Shown here in pieces: positions 32,421 to 41,833 of a stretch of DNA of 64,000 nt. This DNA is from Rhodoplanes sp. (lineage in GTDB: Bacteria > Pseudomonadota > Alphaproteobacteria > Rhizobiales > Xanthobacteraceae): positions 133,881-197,880 of the forward strand of contig NZ_JACAAX010000005.1 in NCBI RefSeq assembly GCF_013377085.1, in the 5' to 3' direction. The position numbers and the translations under genes are program-made. The number at the start of each line of letters is the position of its first letter. The stretch's first letter is position 1. A model generated the notes under the pieces. That model had not been told where the DNA came from. It did not search any database and saw nothing but the letters and a program-made list of their open reading frames with translations.

Positions 32421-34445
32421 ATGGCAAGTCGGAAGCTTGGGCTATTTACGTCGGAAACAAGCTCCGCACCGCGTGCCGCGCTCTATATGCGGGTCTCGAC
32501 CGGCCGGCAGGCCGAGCACGACCTCTCGATTCCGGATCAGCTCCGTCAGTTGACCAACTGGTGCCGGGTCCAGGGCTGCACGGTGGCCGCCGAGTTCATC
32601 GAGGCCGGCGCCTCCGGCGGTGACGATCGCCGGCCCGCCTTCCAGCAGATGATCGAGCGCGCGTGCGACGGAGAGCGGGCCTTCGATCTGATCGTCGTGC
32701 ACAGCTACAGCCGGTTTTTTCGCGAGGCGTTCGAGCAGGAGTTTTATCTCCGCAAATTGTCCAAACACGGGGTCAAGGTCGTTTCCATCACGCAGCCGGT
32801 TGGCGACGAGAGCGAGCCGGTGCATGCGATGATGCGCAAGGTCATCGCGCTGTTCGACGAGTACCAGTCCAAGGAGAACGGCAAGCACGTCATTCGCTCG
32901 ATGAAGGAGAATGCGCGCCAGGGGTTCTGGAACGGCGCCACCCCTCCGCTCGGCTACACCGTGGTCGAGGCCGAAAAGCGTGGCACACAGATCAAGAAGA
33001 AGCTTGCCATCGATCCGGTCGAAGCGGAAACGGTGCGGCTCATCTTCAACCTCTATTTGCACGGGGACGGCACCTCGGGTGCACTCGGTGTCAAGGAGGT
33101 CGTCAAGTGGCTCAATGCGCGCGGTCACCGCACGCGCAAAGGCATGACGTTCAGCGTCAGCACCGTGCATAAGCTGCTGACGAACACCGTCTACATCGGC
33201 CGGTGGCGATTCAACGTGGCCTCGTCCAAGACCAAGGAACGCAAGCCAGCCGACGAGGTCATTGAGATTCCCGTTCCGCCCATCATCGAGACCGATCTGT
33301 TCGAGCAGGTCCAGCGGCAATTGCGGGCCCGCAACCCGAAAACGGTGGCGCCGCGGGTCACCACCGGGCCGATCCTTCTGACCGGACTCGCCGTGTGTGC
33401 AAGCTGTGGCGGCGGGATGACGTTGCGCACCGGCACCTCGGCAGGAGGCAGCGTCTACCGCTACTATACCTGCTCGACCTGCGCGACCAAGGGCAAGACT
33501 GTCTGCAAGGGACGATCAATCCCCATGCAGAAGCTTGATGGGCTGGTGACCTCGCATCTGCTGGAGCGGCTCTTCCCGCCCGAGCGGGTCGCCGCCATCC
33601 TGTCATCCCTCTCGGCACGGCGCGCCGAAAAGGCGGAAAGCCTCGACGGCCGATTGATTGCGCTGCAGCGGGAAGTCACCGACGCAGAAGACAAGCTCAA
33701 ACGGCTCTATCGGCTGGTCGAGGACGGCCTCGCGGAGATCGATACCGTCCTCAAGGACCGGCTCGAGGCGCTCAAAGCAGATCGTGACCGGGCCAAGGCG
33801 GCGCTCGATCGTGCCAAGCAGCAGGCGGTCTCCCCGATCGTCATCGATCCGGCGCTGATCGAGCAGTTCAGCCGGACCATGCGCGAGAAATTTACCAGCG
33901 GGTCGGTGCCGTTCCGCAAGGCCTATTTGCAGTCGCTGATCGATGCCGTGGAAGTCGATGACCACCAGATCCGGATCAAAGGCAGAACCGATGTGCTTGA
34001 AAAAGCCGTTCTGGCGAGCCGGAACGCCGATTCCGTGTGTTCAGAGATGAGTACTAAGTGGCGCGCCCAAGGGGAATCGAACCCCTGTTTTCGCCGTGAA
34101 AGGGCGACGTCCTGGACCGCTAGACGATGGGCGCGAGGTCGACCCGCGAGACGCGGCGACGTTGTCGAGCGGCGACATATAGAGGCGTTTCGGTGTTGCG
34201 GCAAGCGACCGCGCGGGCGTCCCGGCGGGGCGGCCGCACGCTCCTCCGACCGCCCCGATGTCGCGTCGCCCGTGGCGCCCGCATCCCCCGAAAAGCGACG
34301 AGCGCGGCTCACCAGTGGCCGGTGTTCGGCATCGAGGCCCAGGGCTCCTGGCGGGGCAGGGCCTCGCCCTTCTGCAGGAGCTCGATCGAATGGAGGTCGG
34401 GCGAGCGCACGAACGCCATCTGACCGTCGCGCGGCGGCCGGTTGA
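32421..34445 (+). CDS. Large serine recombinase (tRNA-Glu island integrase 2)
   Basis: Catalytic resolvase domain at residues 18-165 (LYMRVSTGRQ, nucleophile Ser26; FSR/SRFF and EYQSKENGKH motifs), recombinase domain (GFWNGATPPLGY), zinc ribbon (CASCGGGMTL with CSTCATKGKTVCKG), and a coiled coil at about 410-480. ATG 32421 follows GATGAGGACG. The genuine protein runs to about residue 545, where K-W-R-A is encoded by the att core; the last 130 residues are read through tRNA-Glu and beyond and depend on the integration site. Large serine integrases catalyse att-site recombination. This one appears intact, unlike the homologue at 5724. Confidence 0.85.
   Translation: MASRKLGLFTSETSSAPRAALYMRVSTGRQAEHDLSIPDQLRQLTNWCRVQGCTVAAEFIEAGASGGDDRRPAFQQMIERACDGERAFDLIVVHSYSRFFREAFEQEFYLRKLSKHGVKVVSITQPVGDESEPVHAMMRKVIALFDEYQSKENGKHVIRSMKENARQGFWNGATPPLGYTVVEAEKRGTQIKKKLAIDPVEAETVRLIFNLYLHGDGTSGALGVKEVVKWLNARGHRTRKGMTFSVSTVHKLLTNTVYIGRWRFNVASSKTKERKPADEVIEIPVPPIIETDLFEQVQRQLRARNPKTVAPRVTTGPILLTGLAVCASCGGGMTLRTGTSAGGSVYRYYTCSTCATKGKTVCKGRSIPMQKLDGLVTSHLLERLFPPERVAAILSSLSARRAEKAESLDGRLIALQREVTDAEDKLKRLYRLVEDGLAEIDTVLKDRLEALKADRDRAKAALDRAKQQAVSPIVIDPALIEQFSRTMREKFTSGSVPFRKAYLQSLIDAVEVDDHQIRIKGRTDVLEKAVLASRNADSVCSEMSTKWRAQGESNPCFRRERATSWTARRWARGRPARRGDVVERRHIEAFRCCGKRPRGRPGGAAARSSDRPDVASPVAPASPEKRRARLTSGRCSASRPRAPGGAGPRPSAGARSNGGRASARTPSDRRAAAG
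34056..34067 (+). repeat. Putative att core of tRNA-Glu island, right copy
   Basis: AAGTGGCGCGCC, identical to 7344-7355, covering the CCA end, discriminator and first acceptor-stem bases of tRNA-Glu (minus strand). Confidence 0.55.
34059..34134 (-). tRNA. tRNA-Glu (anticodon TTC)
   Basis: A 76-nt cloverleaf on the minus strand: acceptor stem GCGCCCA/TGGGCGC, anticodon loop with TTC (stem-loop around CCTTTCACGG), T-arm GGGGTTCGAATCCCC and an encoded CCA at 34061-34059. It reads into the 3' end of the second serine recombinase and is the probable integration target of the islands to its left. Confidence 0.93.
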
Positions 34446-34767
34446 TGGTCACGCCGGCCGCCTGCAGGCGCGCACAGGTAGCATAGATGTCGTCGACCTC
34501 GAAGGCGAGATGGCCGAAATAGCGGGCCTCGCCGTAGTCCTCGTCGCCGTCCCAGTTGTAGGTGAGCTCGACCAGTGGAGCAGGGCGGCCCTGCGTCCGG
34601 CTCGCGGCGACACCGTCGCGGTCGTCGGGGGCGGCGAGGAATATCAAGGTAAAGCGTCCCTTGTCGTCGACGCGCCGGCTCGTCTCCACGAGGCCGAGCT
34701 TGCCGCAGTAGAAATCGAGCGCGGCGTCGAGGTTGCGGACGCGAAGCATCGTGTGCAGATATCGCAT
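34309..34767 (-). CDS. gloA: Glyoxalase I (lactoylglutathione lyase)
   Basis: A 152-residue VOC-fold enzyme that isomerises the methylglyoxal-glutathione hemithioacetal to S-lactoylglutathione. The metal ligands of the GloA family can be placed: His5 (MRYLHTMLRV), Glu in PLVELTYNWD, His in YFGHLAFEVDD and Glu in HSIELLQ. The start at 34767 gives the family-typical N-terminus. First core-chromosome gene beyond tRNA-Glu; divergent from the sirtuin gene with 63 bp between. Confidence 0.88.
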   Translation of the reverse strand: MRYLHTMLRVRNLDAALDFYCGKLGLVETSRRVDDKGRFTLIFLAAPDDRDGVAASRTQGRPAPLVELTYNWDGDEDYGEARYFGHLAFEVDDIYATCARLQAAGVTINRPPRDGQMAFVRSPDLHSIELLQKGEALPRQEPWASMPNTGHW

Positions 34768-34830
34768 GGAGTCCTCTTGGAGCAGTCGGCGGCCGTGACC
34801 CTCAGCGGCCGGCCATCCGCGGGTGAATAT

Positions 34831-35592
34831 ATGATCGCGTCCGACGTGGAGACAGCCCGCCGGCGGCTCGCCGCACTGATCGAGGCGGCGAGCGTCGTGC
34901 TGCCGTTCACCGGGGCCGGAATCTCCACCGAATGTGGAATCCCGGACTTCCGCTCGCCCGGCGGTGTATGGACCAAGAACGCCCCGATCCCGTTCGACGA
35001 GTTCGTGGCCAGCCGCGAGAGGCGCGACGAGGCGTGGCGTCGCCGCTTCGCCATGGAGACGGAGTTCGCGGCCGCCAGGCCCGGGCGCGGACATCTGGCG
35101 CTGGCGAGCCTCTACCGCGCCGGCAAGGCGCCGGCCGTCGTCACCCAGAACATCGACAATCTCCACCAGGCGTCGGGCGTCGCCGCCGAGGACGTCGTCG
35201 AGTTGCACGGCAACACCACCTACGCGCTCTGTCTCGGCTGCGGCCTTCGCTATGAGCTCGCCTGGGTGAAGCAGCGCTTCACCGCGAGCGGCCATGCGCC
35301 CGATTGTCCGGACTGCGGCGGCGCCGTGAAGACGGCCACGGTCTCGTTCGGCCAGGCGATGCCGGAGGCGGCGATGCGCCGCGCCGAGGCGCTGACGCGG
35401 CGCTGCGATCTGTTTCTCGCGATCGGCTCGTCACTGGTGGTGTGGCCCGCCGCCGGCTTCCCGCTGCTCGCCAAACGCGGCGGTGCCAAGCTCGTCATCC
35501 TCAATCGCGAGCCGACCGAGTTCGACGACGCCGCCGATTTGGTGGTGCATGCCGACATCGGCAGCGTGCTGGCGCCCTTCGTGGCGCATTGA
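34831..35592 (+). CDS. cobB: Sirtuin NAD-dependent protein deacylase
   Basis: A 253-residue Sir2-family enzyme that removes acyl groups from lysines using NAD. All motifs are visible: GAGISTECGIPDFRSPGG (NAD binding), TQNIDNLH, catalytic His in VELHGN, zinc cysteines in CLGCG and CPDCGG, FGQAMPE and GSSLVVWPA. ATG 34831 follows shortly after the divergent gloA start, giving the expected length; the frame upstream is not family-like. Confidence 0.92.
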   Translation: MIASDVETARRRLAALIEAASVVLPFTGAGISTECGIPDFRSPGGVWTKNAPIPFDEFVASRERRDEAWRRRFAMETEFAAARPGRGHLALASLYRAGKAPAVVTQNIDNLHQASGVAAEDVVELHGNTTYALCLGCGLRYELAWVKQRFTASGHAPDCPDCGGAVKTATVSFGQAMPEAAMRRAEALTRRCDLFLAIGSSLVVWPAAGFPLLAKRGGAKLVILNREPTEFDDAADLVVHADIGSVLAPFVAH

Positions 35593-35760
35593 TTCGACTC
35601 GCGTTCCGTCGAGGAACCGCCAAGTCATGCACAGATTTAGCGCAGAGATTGCGGCAAGTTCATTTTCCTGTTTCCCATTGAGGTCGGCGTCGATATCTTT
35701 TGCAGCAAGAGATTCGGTCAAGCGCTCTACAAGAGGCGCCCAAAGCGGCGGCGTACGTCC

Positions 35761-36366
35761 ATGGCCACGGACGATTTTGGGTCGAAAGGGCCGAGCGAGA
35801 GCTACGGCTTGACGGATGCCCTCGGTGAATTCGCCGATGACGCGGGTACCGCGGTCGTCGAGATCACCGGCATGATCAAATGGTTCGATGTCGCCAAGGG
35901 ATACGGCTTCATCGTCCCCGACAACGGCATGCCGGACGTTCTGCTCCACGTGACATGCCTGCGGCGCGACGGCTATCAGACGGCGTATGAAGGCGCTCGC
36001 ATCGTGTGCGAGGCGCTGGCGCGCCCGAAAGGTTTTCAGGCCTTCCGCATCGTTTCGATGGATGAAACCACGGCCGTGCATCCGGCCCAGATGCCGCCGC
36101 CCCGCACCCACGTCACGATCGTTCCCACCAGCGGGCTCGAGCGGGCCGTGGTGAAGTGGTTCAACCGCCTGCGCGGATTCGGCTTCCTCACGCGCGGCGA
36201 CGGCACGCCCGACATCTTCGTGCACATGGAGACGCTGCGGCGCTATGGCCTCGCCGAGCTTCGGCCTGGCCAGACCGTGCTGGTGCGTTTCGGTCCGGGA
36301 CCCAAGGGCCTGATGGCCGCCGAGGTGCGTCCCGACGGCGGTACGCACGCGCTCGCCTCGCATTGA
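35761..36366 (+). CDS. Twin cold-shock-domain protein
   Basis: A 201-residue protein with two cold-shock domains. Domain 1 lies at about residues 35-103 ([20 protein letters not shown], with VLLHV) and domain 2 at about 127-195 ([28 protein letters not shown]). RNP1 (GYGFI, GFGFL) and RNP2 (LLHV, IFVH) motifs are present in both, so it should bind single-stranded RNA or DNA as an RNA chaperone. Two-domain CspA-like proteins are common in Hyphomicrobiales. A long A/T-rich leader precedes the ATG (35640-35760). Followed 190 bp later by the DUF192 gene. Confidence 0.9.
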   Translation: MATDDFGSKGPSESYGLTDALGEFADDAGTAVVEITGMIKWFDVAKGYGFIVPDNGMPDVLLHVTCLRRDGYQTAYEGARIVCEALARPKGFQAFRIVSMDETTAVHPAQMPPPRTHVTIVPTSGLERAVVKWFNRLRGFGFLTRGDGTPDIFVHMETLRRYGLAELRPGQTVLVRFGPGPKGLMAAEVRPDGGTHALASH

Positions 36367-36555
36367 CGTGAGGTCCCAGGAACGGCGGCGTCCGCGTTGC
36401 GCGGGCGGCCGGGAGCAGCTTTATCCGCAGTCCTGTGACGCGTCCCGCAGCCGTCATCGGGATGGCGGAAACACCTCCCATCATGAGGCAAATCGTTTAG
36501 GGTGGCGTGCGCCGCCCGCCGGGGCCGTGGCCCGGCGCAACCCGCAAGGTTCCGC

Positions 36556-37026
36556 ATGACCCGTCGCTTCGCGTTGTTCGCTGCCCTCGGGGCGCTCGCT
36601 GTCCTCCTTGCCGCCGGCCTCGCACCGGCACCGACCATCGCGGCCGAGCGCGGGGTGCTGGAGATCGCCACCCGCACCGGTGTCCACGTCTTCTCGATCG
36701 AGCTCGCCGTCACGGATGCCGAACGGGCGCAGGGGCTGATGTACCGCAAGCAGCTTCCCGAAGGGGAGGGCATGCTGTTCGACTTCAAGCGCGACGACAG
36801 CATCGCGATGTGGATGAAGAACACCTACGTGTCGCTCGACATGATCTTCATCACGGCGGACGGGCGTATCCATCGCATCGCCGAGAACACCGAGCCGCTG
36901 TCGGAGCGCGTCATCCCGTCGGGCGGGCCGGTGCGGGCAGTCCTGGAGGTGGTCGGCGGCACCGCCAAGAAGCTCGGCATCGCGCCGGGTGACCGGGTCG
37001 GCCATCCGGTCTTCTCGGGCCGGTAG
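36556..37026 (+). CDS. DUF192 exported protein
   Basis: A 156-residue protein with a signal peptide (ALFAALGALAVLLAAGLAP, cleavage near TIAA) and a DUF192 domain (about 35-150: IELAVTDAERAQGLMYRKQL, GMLFDF, MWMKNTYVSLDMIFI, GDRV). Function of the family is not established; it is widespread in proteobacteria. ATG 36556 directly precedes the signal peptide. Upstream of tRNA-Pro, same strand. Confidence 0.88.
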   Translation: MTRRFALFAALGALAVLLAAGLAPAPTIAAERGVLEIATRTGVHVFSIELAVTDAERAQGLMYRKQLPEGEGMLFDFKRDDSIAMWMKNTYVSLDMIFITADGRIHRIAENTEPLSERVIPSGGPVRAVLEVVGGTAKKLGIAPGDRVGHPVFSGR

Positions 37027-37097
37027 GCCGGCATGGCCGTGCCGGCGTTGCTGCCGCCCGACGAAGCGTGTATCGAGAACCAGCATGGTCCCTGCGG

Positions 37098-37174
37098 CGG
37101 GGTATAGCGCAGCCTGGTAGCGCGGGAGTTTTGGGTACTCCAGGTCGCAGGTTCGAATCCTGCTGCCCCGACCA
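37098..37174 (+). tRNA. tRNA-Pro (anticodon TGG)
   Basis: A 77-nt tRNA: acceptor stem CGGGGTA/TGCCCCG, D-arm AGCGCAGCCTGGTAGCGC, anticodon stem GGAGT/ACTCC with loop TTTGGGT (TGG), T-loop GTTCGAATC and an encoded CCA. No integration event is evident here. Confidence 0.95.
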
Positions 37175-37204
37175 GCCCTGCGGTTGACGTTCATCGAGGC
37201 GCCT

Positions 37205-37510
37205 ATGATCGCACGCATCTACAAGCCGGCCCGCAACGCCATGCAGTCGGGAACCGCCAAGACCAAGCATTGGATGCTCGACTACGAGCCCGACGAGCCG
37301 CGCCGCGTCGAACCGCTGATGGGCTGGACCAGCTCCGGCGACACCCGTCAGCAGGTGCGGCTGCGCTTCGATTCGAGGGAAGAGGCGATCGTCTACTGCG
37401 AAAGCCGCGGCATCGCCTACCAGGTGCTGGAGCCGAAGGTGCCGAGCCGCCGCACCATCGCCTATTCGGACAATTTCGCCTACACGCGGCGCGGCCTCTG
37501 GACCCACTGA
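37205..37510 (+). CDS. NDUFS4-like accessory subunit of respiratory complex I
   Basis: A 101-residue protein matching the ETC complex I 18-kDa (NDUFS4) family: ARIYKPARNAMQSG, WMLDYEPDEPR, PLMGWTSSGDT, RFDSREEAIVYCESRGI and NFAYTRRGLWTH. In alphaproteobacteria it is a supernumerary NADH:quinone oxidoreductase subunit encoded away from nuo. ATG 37205 is 30 bp after tRNA-Pro, suggesting a shared transcript. Confidence 0.93.
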   Translation: MIARIYKPARNAMQSGTAKTKHWMLDYEPDEPRRVEPLMGWTSSGDTRQQVRLRFDSREEAIVYCESRGIAYQVLEPKVPSRRTIAYSDNFAYTRRGLWTH

Positions 37511-37644
37511 GCCGGCCTTCTGCGGCACCCGGCGCGGGCGCCTGCGGATCGACCACATTTCGCGACCTTGACGGCCGTCGTTCCTCCGGAGCGGCGGCTT
37601 CGTCGTTGACAGGGCCGCGGAAGCGGATAGAACGGCTTCTGAAC

Positions 37645-37659
37645 TGTAATGTTATTACA
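37645..37659. promoter_or_regulatory. Putative Zur operator
   Basis: TGTAATGTTATTACA is a perfect palindrome with a three-base centre, resembling Zur boxes of alphaproteobacteria. It lies 14 bp upstream of the zinc-receptor start at 37674 and would block its transcription or translation when zinc is plentiful. Confidence 0.65.
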
Positions 37660-37673
37660 TGGAGGTTGCGGCC

Positions 37674-38633
37674 ATGGACGCTCGGCTCGGGGAGATGCGG
37701 TTGTCGCGGCGGTGCCTGCTCGGTGCCGTCGCCGGAGGAGCCGGGGCGTTGGGTGTGCTCGCGGCGTCGTTTGCCGTTCTGCCGGCGCGGGCGGCGGAGC
37801 CGGTCAAGGTGGTGGCGACCTTCTCGGTGCTCGGCGACCTGGTGAAGGAGGTCGGCGGGGCGCTGGCGGTGGTCGATCTTCTGGTCGGGCCGAACGCCGA
37901 CATGCACGCCTTCCAGCCGACGCCGGCGGAGTCGCGAAAGCTTTTGGGAGCCAAGCTCGTGGTGGTGAACGGTCTCGGCCTCGAGGGCTGGTCCGACCGC
38001 CTGATCAAGGCCTCGGGCTATGCCGGGCCGATCGCGGTCGCCAGCAACGGCGTCAAGGCGATGGCCAAGCCGGACGACGACCACGACCATGATCATGGGC
38101 ACGGCCATGACGATCCGCACGCCTGGCAGTCGGTCGCCGGCGCCAAGGTCTATGTCGCCAACATCCGCGACGCGCTCGCCGCCGCCGATCCGGGCAACAA
38201 GGCCGCCTATGCCAGGAACGCCGACGACTATCTGGCGCGGCTCGACGCGCTCGACCGCGAGATCGTCGCGGCCTATGCGGACATTCCGAAGGACAAGCGG
38301 CGCGTCATCACGGCCCACCAGGCGTTCCGCTATTACGGCGCCGCCTACGGGCTCGACTTCCGCGGCGCCAAGGGCGTCGGCGACGAGGCCGAGCCGACCG
38401 CGCGCGACATCGCCGAATTGATCCGGCAGATCAAGAAGGACAAGATCCGCGCGCTGTTCGTCGAGAACATCTCGGGCCACCGCCTGCTCGATCGCATCGC
38501 CAAGGAAACCGACGCCAAGGTCGGCGGCACGCTCTACTCGGACGCGCTTTCCGACGCGGCTGGTCCGGCGCCGACCTATATCGAGATGATGCGCACCAAC
38601 ACCAAAGCGATCGCGGCGGCGCTGCGCGGCTGA
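37674..38633 (+). CDS. Zinc ABC transporter substrate-binding protein (ZnuA/AztC-like)
   Basis: A 319-residue periplasmic metal receptor of the cluster A-I family. It has an export signal with twin arginines (LSRRCLLGAVAGGAGALG, cleavage near PARAA), the metal-binding His in ADMHAFQP, a His/Asp-rich loop (DDDHDHDHGHGHDD) with DPHAWQS, a His in VITAHQAFRYYG, and the final ligand region GTLYSDALSD. I start at ATG 37674, eight bases after GGAGG, because ATG 37659 lies inside the palindrome. No permease or ATPase gene is adjacent, so it either feeds a distant transporter or acts as an orphan zinc chaperone. Confidence 0.88.
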   Translation: MDARLGEMRLSRRCLLGAVAGGAGALGVLAASFAVLPARAAEPVKVVATFSVLGDLVKEVGGALAVVDLLVGPNADMHAFQPTPAESRKLLGAKLVVVNGLGLEGWSDRLIKASGYAGPIAVASNGVKAMAKPDDDHDHDHGHGHDDPHAWQSVAGAKVYVANIRDALAAADPGNKAAYARNADDYLARLDALDREIVAAYADIPKDKRRVITAHQAFRYYGAAYGLDFRGAKGVGDEAEPTARDIAELIRQIKKDKIRALFVENISGHRLLDRIAKETDAKVGGTLYSDALSDAAGPAPTYIEMMRTNTKAIAAALRG

Positions 38634-38712
38634 CGCGTCCTTCGGCGAAGCGGGAGCCGCTTCGCCTCGGCCGTGCGATCCTGTCGGCGGACCGTCGGGA
38701 TTCGCCGGTGCG

Positions 38713-39138
38713 TCAGCCCTTGAGGGCGGCGCCGAGTGTCAGGGCCTGGTTGGAGAGCACCGAGGCCTCCTCCTTGAAGGTGGCGGGCGGCTTCAGCGGC
38801 ACGCCGTCCCGGCGCGGCAGCACATGGACGTGCAGGTGGAACACCACCTGGCCGCCAGCCGGCTCGTTGAACTGCTGGATGGTGACGCCGTCGGCCTTGA
38901 ACACCGCGGTCGCCACCTTGGCGATCATCTGCGCGACCTTGTGCACATGGGCGAGGTCGTCCGGGGCGATGTCGTAGATGTTGCGGGCCGCCGCCTTCGG
39001 GATCACCAGCGTGTGGCCGGGGCAGCGCGGCATGATGTCGAGGAACGCGAAGGCGCGGTCGTCCTCGTACACCTTGTGGCAGGGGAGCTCCCCACGCAGG
39101 ATCTTCGCGAACACGTTCGACGGGTCGTAGCTCGCCAT
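38713..39138 (-). CDS. HIT-family nucleotide-binding protein
   Basis: A 141-residue histidine-triad protein: CHKVYEDDRAFAFLDIMP, GHTLVIPK, GGQVVFHLHVHVLPR (H-x-H-x-H active site). HIT/HINT enzymes hydrolyse nucleoside phosphoramidates or bind dinucleotides. ATG 39138 gives the family N-terminus. An upstream in-frame extension would encode GARRS repeats from the 15-bp DNA array and is unlikely to be translated. Confidence 0.9.
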   Translation of the reverse strand: MASYDPSNVFAKILRGELPCHKVYEDDRAFAFLDIMPRCPGHTLVIPKAAARNIYDIAPDDLAHVHKVAQMIAKVATAVFKADGVTIQQFNEPAGGQVVFHLHVHVLPRRDGVPLKPPATFKEEASVLSNQALTLGAALKG

Positions 39139-39164
39139 GGCTGCCTCATGCTCCTTGCACTGCG

Positions 39165-39240
39165 ACGTCTCGGCACCGGGACGTCTCGCACCGGAACGTC
39201 TCGCACCGGAACGTCTCGCACCGGAACGTCTCGCATCGGA
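39165..39240 (+). repeat. 15-bp tandem repeat array
   Basis: ACGTCTCGCACCGGA occurs exactly at 39181-39195, 39196-39210 and 39211-39225, with near copies at 39165-39180 and 39226-39240. It lies in the 5' region of the HIT gene. The unit length keeps reading frames, and the copy number could vary between strains. Confidence 0.85.
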
Positions 39241-39468
39241 CGGCTCGTCCTTGGACGCCGCCGAGCCGACCGCGGGCGCCCGCGACAAGACCGATCGGCT
39301 CGCAACATGCATCGCAAACCGCCCCGCTGCGCGTCAAGCGCGGCCGTGCCGTCCGTCCCCCGGGCCGGTGCCGCGCCGCCGGCCGGGGGGGGCGATGATT
39401 AACATCGCATTAACGTCGCTCCGCTACGCTGCCGCTTCCAGTCAGTGGTCTTGTCGCAGGGCTGCCAC

Positions 39469-39720
39469 ATGTCGATCGAAAAGCGGCGCCATATGAGAGT
39501 GCGCCCGAGCGGGCTGGTGCCGAAGGCCGGCAAGATTTTCGCCGACCCCAAGAGTCCCGTGCTGGAGTGCCAGGTCATCGATGTGAGCGCCGGCGGGGCT
39601 TGCCTTTACGTTGCCGGGCAGGCGCCGATCCCGAAGCGGTTCATCTTTCTCCACGCGGGCATCAAGAAGAGCAGCCGGCTGGTGTGGGAGCGCGGTCGCA
39701 AGATCGGCATCCAGTTCTAG
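39469..39720 (+). CDS. PilZ-domain protein
   Basis: An 83-residue single-domain protein. The c-di-GMP-binding signature is present in order: RRHMRVRPSG (RxxxR) and DVSAGGA (D/NxSxxG), followed by a beta-barrel-like tail. It may bind cyclic di-GMP made by diguanylate cyclases such as PleD, encoded 5.6 kb away. ATG 39469 follows a weak ribosome-binding site (GCAGGGC). Confidence 0.8.
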   Translation: MSIEKRRHMRVRPSGLVPKAGKIFADPKSPVLECQVIDVSAGGACLYVAGQAPIPKRFIFLHAGIKKSSRLVWERGRKIGIQF

Positions 39721-39774
39721 AGAATGTCCCGAGCGCATTCGGACGGATACCGAAAGCAGTCTTGTCGAGCGGAC

Positions 39775-41004
<1,230 letters not shown>

Positions 41005-41092
41005 GACCCGGATGCGCAGGTCCGCCGGGGCCGCGGTTCGGTCGGGGGTGGAGCTCAGGGGTTGATCTCCATCGGTCGAGCTTGCTTCAAGT

Positions 41093-41818
41093 CTACGCGC
41101 GAAACCCCTCGAAGATCACCTGGTCGGCCAGGGACATTGCGACGGCGCGCTCGGCCGGCGACCGCACCGTCCAGGTCAGCAGCGGATAGCCGATCGCCCG
41201 GGCGAGGCGCGGCAGCGGCGTTGCGAGATCTTGCAAGCGCCAGGCCAGGAACTGCGGATTCGCCCGCAGCGCATCCAGCAGCATGGTGGCACGGCGCCCC
41301 ACCGGCCTGATTCTGGTGAACCGGCGCTCGCCCACCAGGCCGCAGACGATCGTCGGCGCCGCCTGCCGCAGGGAGATGATCAGGGCCGGATCGAACGACA
41401 TCACGGCGACCGGCGCCGTGCTGCCGGCCAGCACCGCGGCGGCGCGTTGCGCGACGATCGTGTTGTCGTCGAAGCGGCTCTTGAGCTCGAGCAGCAGCGG
41501 CACCCGGCCGCCGACGAGGTCGAGCAGCTCGCCGAGCGTCAACATTCGGTCGGCGGTGTGATGGAACCGGCGGGCCTTCAGCTCCGCGGCCGTGAGGTCG
41601 CGGAGCGCTTCCCGGCCTTCGACCAGCCGGCCGAGCACATGGTCGTGATGGACCATTGCCTCGCCGTCGGCGCTCGGCTGCAGGTCCACCTCGACGCCAT
41701 AGCCGGCCGCCACGGCGGCCGCGACGGCGGCAGGCGTGTTCTCCACGATGCCCTGTGCAGCATCGTGGAGGCCCCGGTGCGCGATCGGATGCGCGGTGAG
41801 CCAGGCGAGGGGGCTCAT
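41093..41818 (-). CDS. Glycerophosphodiester phosphodiesterase
   Basis: A 241-residue TIM-barrel hydrolase that cleaves glycerophosphodiesters into glycerol-3-phosphate and alcohol. Key motifs: IAHRGLHDA (catalytic His-Arg), ENTPAAV, GVEVDLQPSADG (Glu-Asp metal ligands), MVHHDHVLGR (second catalytic His) and LLLELKSR. No signal peptide, so it acts in the cytoplasm. It begins 15 bp after the RidA stop, indicating one operon. Confidence 0.92.
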   Translation of the reverse strand: MSPLAWLTAHPIAHRGLHDAAQGIVENTPAAVAAAVAAGYGVEVDLQPSADGEAMVHHDHVLGRLVEGREALRDLTAAELKARRFHHTADRMLTLGELLDLVGGRVPLLLELKSRFDDNTIVAQRAAAVLAGSTAPVAVMSFDPALIISLRQAAPTIVCGLVGERRFTRIRPVGRRATMLLDALRANPQFLAWRLQDLATPLPRLARAIGYPLLTWTVRSPAERAVAMSLADQVIFEGFRA

Positions 41819-41833
41819 GACGCGTCGACCATG

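Noticed and set aside
31849..32427. Minus-strand 192-codon frame before recombinase 2
   Set aside because: Overlaps the small recombinase-associated gene, which has a homologue at the other recombinase; no domain seen.
39165..39240. CRISPR array
   Set aside because: Units are 15 bp, directly abutting, with no spacers. No cas genes are present in the window.
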